From JAWWPG01 sp038327385 (GTDB taxonomy: Bacteria; Actinomycetota; Actinomycetes; Propionibacteriales; Nocardioidaceae), in contig JBBQKY010000001.1 of assembly GCA_038327385.1 (NCBI GenBank), forward strand, positions 1 to 64,000: 64,000 bases of DNA. The letters run 5' to 3'. The notes beneath the pieces were generated by a model that was not told where the DNA came from, did not search any database, and was given only the letters and a program-made list of their open reading frames with translations. The position numbers and the translations under genes were made by a program. Shown here in pieces: positions 15,356 to 23,558 of the stretch; the first letter of the stretch is position 1; each line of letters opens with the position of its first letter.

Positions 15356-17130
15356 AGGGCGTCGACCTCGTCGGCGAACTTCGCCAGCACCACGTCGCGA
15401 CGGAGCTTCAGCGTCGGCGTGAGCTCGCCCGTCACCTCGCTCCAGTCCGTGGTCAGGATCGCGAACGTGCGGATGGCCTCGGCCCGCGACACCGAGGCAT
15501 TCGCCTCGTCGACTGCGCTCTGCACCTCGGCCAGCATGTCCGGGTCATGCACGAGGTCGGCGATCTCGACGGCCTTGCGACGAGACTGCAGCCATGCTGG
15601 AAGGGCGTCGCGGTCGAGTGTCACCAGCGCGGCAACGAACGGCCTGCCGTCCCCGACCACGATGCACTGGCTCACCAACGGATGGGCTCGCACGCGGTCC
15701 TCGAGAACGGACGCGGCCACGTTCTTGCCCCCGGCAGTCACGAGAATGTCTCTCTTACGACCGGTGATCCAGACGAAGCCGTCGTCGTCCACTTCCCCGA
15801 GGTCTCCCGTCCGCAGCCACCCGTCGACCAGACACTCGGCGGTTGCCGGCTCGTTGTGCCAGTAGCCGCCGAACACCTGGTCCCCGCGGAACACCAGCTC
15901 GCCGTCGTCGGCCACCCGCACGGTGGTGCCGGGCAGCGGACGGCCGACACTGCCAACGCGCTGCGCGTCGGGCAGGTTGACGGTGAGGGCGGCGGTCGTC
16001 TCGCTGAGTCCGTAGCCCTCCAGCACCGCGATGCCGACGCCCCGGTAGAAGTGCGTGAGCCGGTCTCCGAGCGGGGCGCCACCGGAGACCGCGAACCGGA
16101 TGCGCCCGCCCAGCGCCGCGCGCAGCTTGGCGTACACCAGCCTGTCGAACGCCGCGTGACGCGCGCGGAGCAACACCCCCGGCCCGCCGCCGTCGCAGGC
16201 GCGGCTGTACGCCCCGGCCGTGACGGCGGCAGCCTCGAAAAGGCGCGCCCTGCCGTTGGAAGCGGCGCGCCGGCTGGCCGTGTCGAACACCTTCTCGAAG
16301 ACGCGGGGAACAGCGAGGACGAACGACGGGCGGAAGCCCTCGAGGTCCTCGAGCAGGTTCTTGATCTCAGCCGTGTGACCGACCCGGACCCGGGCCCGGA
16401 CACAACCCACCGAGATGATGCGCGCGAAGACGTGCGCCATCGGCAGGAAGAGCAGCGTGCTCGCCTCCTCGCCGTCGAAGAGCCCCGGCAGCAGCGTCGT
16501 CGCGACCCCGAGCTCGAACATGAAGTTGCCGTGCGTGAGGGCGCAACCCCTGGGTTGCCCCGTCGTCCCGGAGGTGTAGACCAAGGTGGCCAGGCTGCCG
16601 GGCGTCGCCGCTGCCCTCCGGTCCTCGAGCCCAGCGTCGCTCAGGCCCGACCCAGCCCGCGCGAGCGCCGCGAGACCGCCGCCGTCGAGGCAGACGACCC
16701 GGCGCAGCTCAGGCAGGCCGGGCCGGACCTCCTCGACCCGGGCCGCGTGCTCGGCAGTCTCGGCGACCACCAGAACCGCCCCGGAGTCGGCCAGCAGCCA
16801 GCTGATCTGCTCCGTCGCTGACGTCTCGTAGATGGGCACCGACACCGCACCCGCGAACCACACCGCGTAGTCGAGAACCGTCCACTCGTAGCGGGTGCTC
16901 GAGATCAGCGCCACTCGCTCACCCCTGCCGACGCCGACGCCGACGAGACCCTTCGCAGCCGCGGTCACGTCAACAAGGAACTCGGCCCAGGTCACGTCGC
17001 ACCACTCGCCACCGACCCGGCGGCTGAAGGCCACCACATCGCCGTACCTAGCGGCATTGAGCACGACATCGTCCGTCAGGTTCCCGGCCGCGGGCAGCAC
17101 GAAGGTCGAGGATGCCGCGTACTCGCGCAC
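15346..17130 (-). CDS. Long-chain fatty-acid-CoA ligase (FadD15-like)
   Basis: This 594-residue ANL-superfamily enzyme activates fatty acids via an acyl-AMP. Motifs are the phosphate loop YTSGTTGQPRGCALTHGN, GYGLSETTAA, the GDLGEVDDDGFVWITGRKRD hinge region and a C-terminal GELTPTLKLRR with the catalytic Lys. GTG 17130 is preferred over a longer frame because GGAGG lies 4 bases upstream. The position between pimB' and the SRPBCC genes matches mycobacterial fadD15 (Rv2187). Substrate chain length is not readable from sequence. Confidence 0.92.
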   Translation of the reverse strand: MREYAASSTFVLPAAGNLTDDVVLNAARYGDVVAFSRRVGGEWCDVTWAEFLVDVTAAAKGLVGVGVGRGERVALISSTRYEWTVLDYAVWFAGAVSVPIYETSATEQISWLLADSGAVLVVAETAEHAARVEEVRPGLPELRRVVCLDGGGLAALARAGSGLSDAGLEDRRAAATPGSLATLVYTSGTTGQPRGCALTHGNFMFELGVATTLLPGLFDGEEASTLLFLPMAHVFARIISVGCVRARVRVGHTAEIKNLLEDLEGFRPSFVLAVPRVFEKVFDTASRRAASNGRARLFEAAAVTAGAYSRACDGGGPGVLLRARHAAFDRLVYAKLRAALGGRIRFAVSGGAPLGDRLTHFYRGVGIAVLEGYGLSETTAALTVNLPDAQRVGSVGRPLPGTTVRVADDGELVFRGDQVFGGYWHNEPATAECLVDGWLRTGDLGEVDDDGFVWITGRKRDILVTAGGKNVAASVLEDRVRAHPLVSQCIVVGDGRPFVAALVTLDRDALPAWLQSRRKAVEIADLVHDPDMLAEVQSAVDEANASVSRAEAIRTFAILTTDWSEVTGELTPTLKLRRDVVLAKFADEVDALYL

Positions 17131-17215
17131 GAGCCCTCCGTTGTGCCGCCGGACCGGTCTCGTGCAGGCTATCGCCGAGCGGGTCAGGGTGTGCAACGCG
17201 CGAAGGGGTGAGCCG

Positions 17216-17737
17216 GTGCCGCTTGTCGACGTCATCGAGGAGCTCTTCGTCGTGGCGGCACCGGAGCGAGTCCGCTGCGTCGTCTGCGACGAGACCGGTT
17301 GGCGCGCGTGTTTTCCGGGCGTCGCCCTCACGCCGTACGACGACAGGGGTCGGCTGGGCATCCGTTGGGCCGTCTCCGGCGAGCTCGAGGGCACCGCCGA
17401 GGTGTGGCTGGAGGAGCATGGCGACGGCACGATCGTGCATGCCTATCTGCGGGCGGACCCGGCCCGGGGCGACCCGCGCCGACTCGGCCGATCGCGGCGT
17501 CGGACAGTGCAGCGTTACGCGCTGCCCCTGAAGCAGTACCTGCTCGACGTGAAGGACCTGCTCGAGGGGGACCGACCGCTCGGAACGGCACTCGTGCCGC
17601 TGCACGAGCGGGTATCCTCAGCCTCTCAGGAAAAGCAGGGCACCCGGCGACATCGCCAGCGGCCGACCGGCACGAGCAGCGAAGGGGCAGCGCCCGATGG
17701 CAGACCAGACGACCTCGAGCATCGTGATCGAGGCTGA
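17216..17737 (+). CDS. SRPBCC (polyketide cyclase-like) protein, first of two
   Basis: This 173-residue predicted START-like lipid-binding protein runs VPLVDVIEELFVVAAPERVRCVVCDETGWRACFPG, then GTAEVWLEEHGDGTIVHAYLRAD, a pattern of helix and beta strands typical of the fold. GTG 17216 follows GAAGGGGTGAG. The last 41 bases overlap the next gene in another frame; residues beyond about 140 are Arg-rich and may be a tail. A possible -10 for the next gene (TATCCT, 17613-17618) lies inside it. It corresponds in position to Rv2186c. Confidence 0.75.
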   Translation: MPLVDVIEELFVVAAPERVRCVVCDETGWRACFPGVALTPYDDRGRLGIRWAVSGELEGTAEVWLEEHGDGTIVHAYLRADPARGDPRRLGRSRRRTVQRYALPLKQYLLDVKDLLEGDRPLGTALVPLHERVSSASQEKQGTRRHRQRPTGTSSEGAAPDGRPDDLEHRDRG

Positions 17738-18134
17738 CCCGGCCAGCGTCATGGCAGTCATCGCCGACTTCGAGAGCTACCCCGTATGGGCCAAGGGCGT
17801 GAAGTCGACAGCGGTGTTGAGCACACTCGAGGACGGCCGGGCGCGCGAGGTGGAGTTCGTGCTGGACGCGGCGCCCATCAAGGACGAGTACACGCTGAGC
17901 TACCAGTGGGAGGGCGACAAGCAGGTCACCTGGTCCCTCGTCAGGGCCAAGATGTTGAAGGCCATGGAGGGCGCCTACATCCTCAGTGCGGGAGTCGGCG
18001 CGACCCAGGTGACGTACCAGCTCAGCGTCGACCTGAGCATCCCGATGATCGGGATGCTCAGGCGCAAGGGTGAGCGGGTCGTCATCGACACGGCTCTCGA
18101 GGGGCTCAAACGGCGCGTCGAGTCCCTGGCCTGA
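17697..18134 (+). CDS. SRPBCC (polyketide cyclase/dehydrase) family protein, second of two
   Basis: This 145-residue protein is a clear SRPBCC fold: SSIVIEADPASVMAVIADFESYPVWAKGVKS at the N-terminus and the long C-terminal helix RVVIDTALEGLKRRVESL. It resembles Rv2185c (TB16.3). Such proteins bind hydrophobic ligands; the ligand is unknown. ATG 17697 has GAAGGGG 10 bases upstream. The stop directly precedes the GTG of the ArsA-like gene with no gap, so the two are probably co-translated. Confidence 0.9.
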   Translation: MADQTTSSIVIEADPASVMAVIADFESYPVWAKGVKSTAVLSTLEDGRAREVEFVLDAAPIKDEYTLSYQWEGDKQVTWSLVRAKMLKAMEGAYILSAGVGATQVTYQLSVDLSIPMIGMLRRKGERVVIDTALEGLKRRVESLA

Positions 18135-19343
18135 GTGCCAGGGATGCGAGTTCTCCTCTTCACCGGCAAAGGTGGCGTCGGCAAGACAACGGCGGCCGCC
18201 GGTACGGCGACCCTCGGGGCACTTCGGGGGCACCGCACGCTGGTGCTCAGCACGGACGCCGCGCAGTCTCTCGGTGATGCCTTCGACCTCCCCGTTGGCC
18301 CCGAGCCGACGCGCATCGACACAAACCTGTACGTCCAGCAGGTCGACGTGCAACAGCGGTTCGAGCGGTCCTGGGGCGAGATCCAGTCCTACCTGCTGTC
18401 CGTGCTGCAGACCACGGGCATGGACCGGATCGCGGCCGAGGAGCTGACCGTCCTTCCCGGCGCCGAGGAGGTCCTGGCGCTGCTCGAGGTCCGCGACCAG
18501 GCGCGGGCGGGTACCTGGGACCTGCTCGTCGTCGACTGTGCACCGACGGCAGAGACACTTCGGCTGCTCGCCCTGCCAGCGGCGCTCGGCTGGTACCTGG
18601 ACCGGATGCTTCCGACGGAACGGGCGATGGTCAAGGTCCTCAATCCCATGCTCACCCGGGCCGCCGGAGTACCTATGCCCTCGGACTCGGTCTTCGACGC
18701 GGTCAAGCGGCTGCACGGTGACCTCGCCGAGGTGCGAGCGCTGCTGACCGGCCCTGCGACCTCGGTGCGCCTCGTGCTGACCCCGGAAGCCGTCGTCGTT
18801 GCGGAGGCGCGGCGGTCGCTGACAACCCTGTCGCTGTACGGCTACCAGGTCGACGGGGTGATCGCCAACCGGATCTTCCCAGCCGCCGACGCCGATGCCT
18901 GGCGGCGCCAGTGGGTCGCTGCACAGTCGCAGATCCTCGCCGAGGTCGAGACCTCCTTCGCTCCGCTCGACGTCTGGAGGTCGCCGTACCGTTCCTGCGA
19001 GCCGGTGGGCCTGAGCGAGCTCGCCGCGTTCGCCGCCCAGCTGTACGGCACCGATGACCCCTTCCGTCGGGCAGCCGGCGAAGATCTCATGGATGTACGA
19101 CGGGTCGGCGGCCACGTCGAGCTGAGCGTCGCGCTGCCGTTCACGGATGCCGGTGACATCGACCTGTCGCGCCGAGGGGACGAGCTGGTGATGACGGTGG
19201 GCTGTCACCGACGCCTGCTCGCCCTCCCGGCTGCGCTGCAGAATGCGCGAGTGCGCGGCGCCGCGATGCGAGCCGGCTCCTTGGTCGTGACGTTCGAGCC
19301 GGCCACCGGGGCCAAGCGAAAGGGTTCCGATGCCGAGCGCTGA
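18135..19343 (+). CDS. ArsA/Get3-like P-loop ATPase
   Basis: This 402-residue ATPase has the deviant Walker A motif GKGGVGKTT, the switch DTDAAQS-like STDAAQSLGDAF and the Walker B region LLVVDCAPTAETLRLL. The C-terminal about 80 residues (VELSVALPFTDAGDIDLSRRGDELVMTVG) form the alpha-crystallin-like domain seen in bacterial ArsA homologues. No arsenite Cys triad is apparent, so a membrane-protein or lipid role is more likely than arsenic export. GTG 18135 abuts the previous stop. It corresponds to Rv2184c. Confidence 0.9.
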   Translation: MPGMRVLLFTGKGGVGKTTAAAGTATLGALRGHRTLVLSTDAAQSLGDAFDLPVGPEPTRIDTNLYVQQVDVQQRFERSWGEIQSYLLSVLQTTGMDRIAAEELTVLPGAEEVLALLEVRDQARAGTWDLLVVDCAPTAETLRLLALPAALGWYLDRMLPTERAMVKVLNPMLTRAAGVPMPSDSVFDAVKRLHGDLAEVRALLTGPATSVRLVLTPEAVVVAEARRSLTTLSLYGYQVDGVIANRIFPAADADAWRRQWVAAQSQILAEVETSFAPLDVWRSPYRSCEPVGLSELAAFAAQLYGTDDPFRRAAGEDLMDVRRVGGHVELSVALPFTDAGDIDLSRRGDELVMTVGCHRRLLALPAALQNARVRGAAMRAGSLVVTFEPATGAKRKGSDAER

Positions 19344-19626
19344 GCCGGTGGGGACGCTCGCCGAGGAGGCGGCAAAGCTCCTCGCGGTGTTCCAGGCACG
19401 GGCCAGCGGCGCCGACGACCATGTCGATGATGCTGGCGATCTGTGCGACGGGTGTCCGCTCTGCCGGCTGCGGACGGCTGTCCGGGCCGTCAGCCCTGAG
19501 GTTCGCCAGCACCTCTCAGAGGCGGCAACATCGGTCGTGCTGGCGATGAAGGGTCTCCTCGACGACCCGGGGGCGGCCAACCGTCGCGCCGCTCCGTTCG
19601 AGAAGATCGATCTCACAGAGGAGTGA
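19330..19626 (+). CDS. Small conserved protein with CxxCxxC motif
   Basis: This 98-residue acidic, helical protein has LCDGCPLCRLRTAVRAV in its middle, a compact Cys cluster that could bind metal, and an amphipathic helix PEVRQHLSEAATSVVLAMKGLL. It overlaps the end of the ArsA-like gene by 14 bases and ends 3 bases before glucokinase, so it is within the same operon. Same location as Rv2183c. Function unknown. Confidence 0.8.
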   Translation: MPSAEPVGTLAEEAAKLLAVFQARASGADDHVDDAGDLCDGCPLCRLRTAVRAVSPEVRQHLSEAATSVVLAMKGLLDDPGAANRRAAPFEKIDLTEE

Positions 19627-19629
19627 CAG

Positions 19630-20574
19630 GTGACCTTGACCATAGGCGTCGACATCGGCGGCACCAAGATCGCGGCGGGCGTCGTCAACGCGGACGGGTC
19701 GATCGTCGAGACCCAGCGACGAGAGACACCTGCGCATGCGGCGCGCGCTACCGAGGATGCGGTGATCGCGCTGGTCGCGGAGTTCCGACAGCGCCACGAG
19801 ATCGAGGCCGTCGGCATCGCAGCAGCCGGCTACATCGACGCGCAGCGTTCCACGGTGCTGTTCGCCGCGAACCTCGCCTGGCGGGACGAGCCGCTGAAGG
19901 CGACGGTCGAGAACGCCGTCAAGCTGCCCACCGTCGTCGAGAACGACGCCAACGCCGCAGCCTGGGGCGAGTTCCGCTTCGGCGCCGGAGCCGACGTCGA
20001 CGAGCTTCTGATGGTCGCCCTCGGCACCGGTATCGGCGGGGGCATCGTGCTCAACGGCCAGCTGTTCCGCGGCACTTTCGGGATCGCCGCCGAGTTCGGT
20101 CACGTCCGGGCGGTGCCGGACGGCCGCCTCTGCGGCTGCGGTAACCGTGGCTGCTGGGAGCAGTACGCAAGCGGTTCGGCCTTGGTCCACGAGGTGAAGG
20201 AGGTGGCCGCGAAGGGGTCACCGCGGGCCGGCGCAATCCTGGACGCGGCAGCGGGTGACCCGGACGCGATCACCGGCCCGATGATCACCGCAGCAGCCAA
20301 GGCCGGTGACCGCCTGTCCATCGAGGCGTTCCAGACCGTCGGAAGGTGGCTGGGCCAGGGCCTCGCGGACCTGGCGAGCGCTTTCGACCCCGGAGTGGTG
20401 GTCATCGGCGGCGGCGTCTCGGAGGCGGGGGACCTGCTCATCGACCCGACCCGGGAGGCGTTTCGCCGTCAGCTGTCCGGACGTGGTCACCGGCCGGAGC
20501 TGGAGATCCGGCTCGCGGCCCTCGGCAACGCCGCTGGTGTGACCGGCGTAGCCGACCTCGCCCGGCAGCGCTGA
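19630..20574 (+). CDS. glk: ROK-family glucokinase
   Basis: This 314-residue sugar kinase phosphorylates glucose at C6. It starts LTIGVDIGGTKIAAGVV (ATP phosphate site), has ENDANAAAWGEF with the catalytic Asp, GTGIGGGIV, and the ROK zinc signature GHVRAVPDGRLCGCGNRGCWEQ. Closely resembles the GlkA enzyme of Streptomyces, used in glucose repression there. GTG 19630 is preceded by GAGGAG. It lies 3 bases after the small Cys gene. Confidence 0.93.
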   Translation: MTLTIGVDIGGTKIAAGVVNADGSIVETQRRETPAHAARATEDAVIALVAEFRQRHEIEAVGIAAAGYIDAQRSTVLFAANLAWRDEPLKATVENAVKLPTVVENDANAAAWGEFRFGAGADVDELLMVALGTGIGGGIVLNGQLFRGTFGIAAEFGHVRAVPDGRLCGCGNRGCWEQYASGSALVHEVKEVAAKGSPRAGAILDAAAGDPDAITGPMITAAAKAGDRLSIEAFQTVGRWLGQGLADLASAFDPGVVVIGGGVSEAGDLLIDPTREAFRRQLSGRGHRPELEIRLAALGNAAGVTGVADLARQR

Positions 20575-20603
20575 CGGCCAGCCGGGCGAGCTCGCAGGGT
20601 CCG

Positions 20604-21278
20604 ATGGCAGCCGTCACGGTCGTCAGCTACAACATCTACGGTGCGCGCTACCGATCGCAGCTTCGGGCCGCCGTCGTGGCGCTAGCTCCCGATGTGCTCG
20701 TTGTGAACGAGACTCCGAAGGTTCCGCTGATCTGGCGGTGGCAGTGCGACAGGCTGGCGCGCTCCTGGGGGCTGCGTCGCGCGGCCGGCGGACGGGATGC
20801 GGGCAGCAACATGGTCTGCGTCTCGTCCCGGATCGAGGTGCGGGCAAGCAGCGCCCGCCGGCTGCCCCAGCCCCGATTCAAGCCCCGCCGGGGGATCGTG
20901 ACCGTGCAGTGCTCGGTGGGCGGTGTGGAGTTCGCCGTGGTGGGCGTTCACCTGTCGCTGCTGAGAAAGTCCCGCCCGGCTGAGGCGGCGGAGGCCATCG
21001 CCGACGGGGCAGCACTTCGCGGTCCGCTGCTGCTCTGCGGAGACTTCAACGAAGGTCCTGGCAAGCCTGCCTGGCAGGCGTTCCGCGACGTCAGCCTGGT
21101 CGACCACGCTCAGCCCGCGGCGTTCACGTCTACAGCGAGGAATCCGACGAGTCGGATCGACGGGCTGCTGGTCCGCGGTGTGCGGGTCCTCGAGCACGTC
21201 GTACCGGACCTCCCGCACGGTGTGCTTCGCGAGGCCAGCGACCATCTGCCAGTGCTGGCTCGAGTCGTGATCGGCTGA
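20604..21278 (+). CDS. Endonuclease/exonuclease/phosphatase (EEP) superfamily protein
   Basis: This 224-residue EEP-fold hydrolase has SYNIYGARYRSQL (metal Asn), LVVNET (Glu), VGVHLSLL, LLCGDFNEGPGKPAW (catalytic Asp and Asn) and the terminal EASDHLPVLARV (Asp-His). The substrate may be nucleic acid, phosphodiester or inositol phosphate; sequence does not decide. Start ATG 20604, 29 bases after glucokinase. The gene ends at a perfect hairpin shared with the convergent neighbour. Confidence 0.88.
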   Translation: MAAVTVVSYNIYGARYRSQLRAAVVALAPDVLVVNETPKVPLIWRWQCDRLARSWGLRRAAGGRDAGSNMVCVSSRIEVRASSARRLPQPRFKPRRGIVTVQCSVGGVEFAVVGVHLSLLRKSRPAEAAEAIADGAALRGPLLLCGDFNEGPGKPAWQAFRDVSLVDHAQPAAFTSTARNPTSRIDGLLVRGVRVLEHVVPDLPHGVLREASDHLPVLARVVIG

Positions 21279-21283
21279 CGGCC

Positions 21284-21307
21284 GACGCACCGGCCCCTCG
21301 GTGCGTC
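21284..21307. terminator. Bidirectional hairpin between convergent genes
   Basis: GACGCACCG (21284-21292), a 6-base loop, then CGGTGCGTC (21299-21307) form a perfect 9-bp stem. It lies between the EEP stop (21276-21278) and the LOR/SDH stop (21306-21308), the right arm overlapping the latter. There is no T-run, as is usual for high-GC terminators, so termination is inferred from position and symmetry. Confidence 0.65.
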
Positions 21308-22550
21308 AGGCGCGACGGTAGGCGGGCACCAGCTCCATCGCGAGCTGCTCGAGGAACAGCCCCACGTCCGTCACGATCCCCCGAGCCTGGCTGGATCCGC
21401 GGTCAGCGAGCTTGGTCACCGTGGCCGGGTTGATGTCGACGCAGACAAGCGGCACGGAGGCCGGGAGGATGTTGCCGGTGGCCACCGAGTGCAGCATGGT
21501 CGCGACCATGAGACAGAAGCCGACGCCGGGCAGCTTGCTCCGCATCGCGCGCTGCCCCTCGATCACGTCGGTGTAGACGTCGGGCAGGGGGCCGTCGTCA
21601 CGGACGGAGCCGACCAGCACGAACTCCTTGTCATGCGTCACCAGTGCGTGCATGATGCCGCGGGTGAGAACTCCGGACTCGACCGCCGCCTGGATCGAGC
21701 CGGCCTTGCGAATCGTGTTCAGCGCACGGATGTGGTGCTCGTGTCCGTGCTCGACACCCTTACCGAGAGCCAGGTCGACACCGAGGGAGGTGCCGTAGAG
21801 CGCCGACTCGATGTCGTGGGTAGCGAGGGCGTTGCCGGCGAAGAGAACGTCGACGAAACCAGCCTCCACGATCGACACCATGGCGGGCGCAGCGCCGGTG
21901 TGCACCACACCCGGACCGCCCACCCAGAGCAGCCGCTGCCCGGCGGCGCGCGCCTCGCGCATCCCGTCGGCCACCTGACGAACGAGGAGCGCCTGCGGTT
22001 TCTCGCTCGAGACGTCCGACTCCATGAAGCCGAAGACTCCGCTGGCACCCGAGATCGGAGCGGGTGTGGTGACCTTGATACCGGCGGCTCCGCACAGGAC
22101 CTTCATGCCCACCAGCACGTCCGACATCGGCAGCGTGTAGACCCGCAGCTGCCCGGTCGTCTCGATGACCAGCCCACAGTCCATCTCCGGGTTCTCGACC
22201 GTGGTCCACTGCCCGTCGTACCGCACCTGCGTCGCGAGGTTCGTGGTCGAGTAGAAGCCGTCAGGGAAGACGCCAGGCTGGGTGACCTCCTCGATGTCGA
22301 CCTCGCCGGGGTCGACCATGTTGACGCCACGCGTCTGCATCCGCATGAGCAACCGCTGCAACACCTCACGGTCCTCGGCGCAAACCTGCAGACGCGCGTA
22401 CGAGGGGTCGTCCTTGTTGTGGCCGATGTCGACCGTCTCCATGACGTAGTCCCCGTCGTACTCGCGGATGTCCTCGAGCACGCGGGACAGGATGCCGCTG
22501 TCCATCAGGTGGCCGCGGATCTCCACCGTCTCGCTCGACTGCATACCCAT
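21306..22550 (-). CDS. LOR/SDH-domain protein, archaeal ornithine cyclodeaminase-like
   Basis: This 414-residue protein matches, to my recollection, the TIGR00300 type: an N-terminal LOR/SDH conserved region (ETVEIRGHLMDSGILSRVLEDIREYDGDYVMETVDIGH, VNMVDPGEVDIEEV) and a C-terminal Rossmann-like NAD-binding half (GGPGVVHTGAAPAMVSIVEAG, VLFAGNALATHDIESALYGTSLG). Homologues in Methanococcus convert ornithine to proline, and the cyanobacterial enzyme ArgZ/AgrE carries a related C-terminal part; activity here is inferred. ATG 22550 is chosen over an upstream GTG because a TAGCCT hexamer sits 6 bases before it. Confidence 0.82.
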   Translation of the reverse strand: MGMQSSETVEIRGHLMDSGILSRVLEDIREYDGDYVMETVDIGHNKDDPSYARLQVCAEDREVLQRLLMRMQTRGVNMVDPGEVDIEEVTQPGVFPDGFYSTTNLATQVRYDGQWTTVENPEMDCGLVIETTGQLRVYTLPMSDVLVGMKVLCGAAGIKVTTPAPISGASGVFGFMESDVSSEKPQALLVRQVADGMREARAAGQRLLWVGGPGVVHTGAAPAMVSIVEAGFVDVLFAGNALATHDIESALYGTSLGVDLALGKGVEHGHEHHIRALNTIRKAGSIQAAVESGVLTRGIMHALVTHDKEFVLVGSVRDDGPLPDVYTDVIEGQRAMRSKLPGVGFCLMVATMLHSVATGNILPASVPLVCVDINPATVTKLADRGSSQARGIVTDVGLFLEQLAMELVPAYRRA

Positions 22551-22556
22551 CCGCAC

Positions 22557-22562
22557 AGGCTA
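22557..22562 (-). promoter_or_regulatory. Leaderless -10 element TAGCCT
   Basis: Read on the minus strand, TAGCCT is followed by 6 bases and ATG 22550, with no ribosome-binding site. It decides between the ATG and the GTG at 22556, which directly abuts the hexamer. Confidence 0.55.
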
Positions 22563-22638
22563 AGCCATCGATCCTGGCCGCAAGGAACACCGACGATCGG
22601 GTTGCTCCGGTGACCCGGCGCCGGAGTTCCGGGCAGGC

Positions 22639-23376
22639 TCAGACCTGGGCGCCGTCGTCAGGGTCGTCGAGCCGAGCGCTGCCGTCATCCATCCGGACCA
22701 CCAGCGTCACGAAACCGCCGATGAAGCCTATCGCCGCGAGCAGCGTCAGCCAGGTCGGGAGCGACAGCGCGAACACCGCGGCGGCCAGCAGCAGGGCTGG
22801 CCCCCCGATCAGACCCAGCCAGGCGACCTGCTCCGCCCCGCTGAGACGGGGCAACGGGGGTGGCGGCGGGGGCACGAAGCGCTCCTCGTCCCACGGGTCG
22901 CGACGGGAGCCGCGCTGCCGCGACAGGTCGAGGTTGTCGGGGGTCTCCGGGGAGCCCGGCAGGTGGTCAGCCGCCGAGGCCGCCCCGTTTCCGCCGGTCT
23001 CGACGTCGTCGCGGGTGGCCTCAGCGTCGACGTCCTCGTACACCGGCCATGGAGCCACCTCGGCCGTGGAAGGGGTGTCGTAGCCCGCGACGATCTGCGC
23101 CCAGGTCAGGTCGTCGTTGCGCTGGGCAAGGTTGGGGTCCACCGCAGACACCAGCTCCAGGGCCTGAACCGTCGCGGCAGCGTCGACGTACAGCCGGACG
23201 AGCACCTCGACTCGGTACTCCGGGCGGTCGAGACCCGCGATCGAGGGACTGTCCACCGGTTGGGAGTAGGCGGCGATCTGCTTGTGCTTGAGCTCGCCCA
23301 GCAGAGCCTCCGCGACGCTCGGGTTCAGGTCGGCGACCGGCAGGTACGACGAGGCCGTCAGCCCGTTAGAGCGCAT
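22639..23376 (-). CDS. Hypothetical protein with two C-terminal membrane helices
   Basis: This 245-residue protein of no family I recognise has a folded N-terminal part (ADLNPSVAEALLGELKHKQIAAYSQPVDSPS, then DRPEYRVEVLVRLYVDA) rich in charged residues, an acidic linker, a seven-Pro run (VPPPPPPLP), and two hydrophobic helices (about 185-230) at the C-terminus with an acidic tail. The topology places the N-terminal domain in the cytosol if the helical pair is a hairpin. ATG 23376 is the most family-neutral start; no strong ribosome-binding site is visible. Confidence 0.72.
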   Translation of the reverse strand: MRSNGLTASSYLPVADLNPSVAEALLGELKHKQIAAYSQPVDSPSIAGLDRPEYRVEVLVRLYVDAAATVQALELVSAVDPNLAQRNDDLTWAQIVAGYDTPSTAEVAPWPVYEDVDAEATRDDVETGGNGAASAADHLPGSPETPDNLDLSRQRGSRRDPWDEERFVPPPPPPLPRLSGAEQVAWLGLIGGPALLLAAAVFALSLPTWLTLLAAIGFIGGFVTLVVRMDDGSARLDDPDDGAQV

Positions 23377-23530
23377 CGCTCGACTTGGTTGCGGCCTGGA
23401 ACGGCTGCACATGGGCCAGTACCGGCACCGTGAGCTCCTGGTTGGTTGGTCTGTCGGCCAATCGTGTCACGTCCGTCGTGGCATTTCGACCGACCGCATG
23501 GCACCGGGCGCCCCCGGTGACGATCGACAC

Positions 23531-23536
23531 TAAGGT
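23531..23536 (+). promoter_or_regulatory. Probable -10 element TAAGGT for plsC
   Basis: TAAGGT in the 182-base gap between divergent genes is followed by the ribosome-binding site AAGGAGG (23547-23553) and GTG 23559, giving a short leader of about 17 bases. Confidence 0.5.
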
Positions 23537-23558
23537 GACAGGGACAAGGAGGTTGCCG

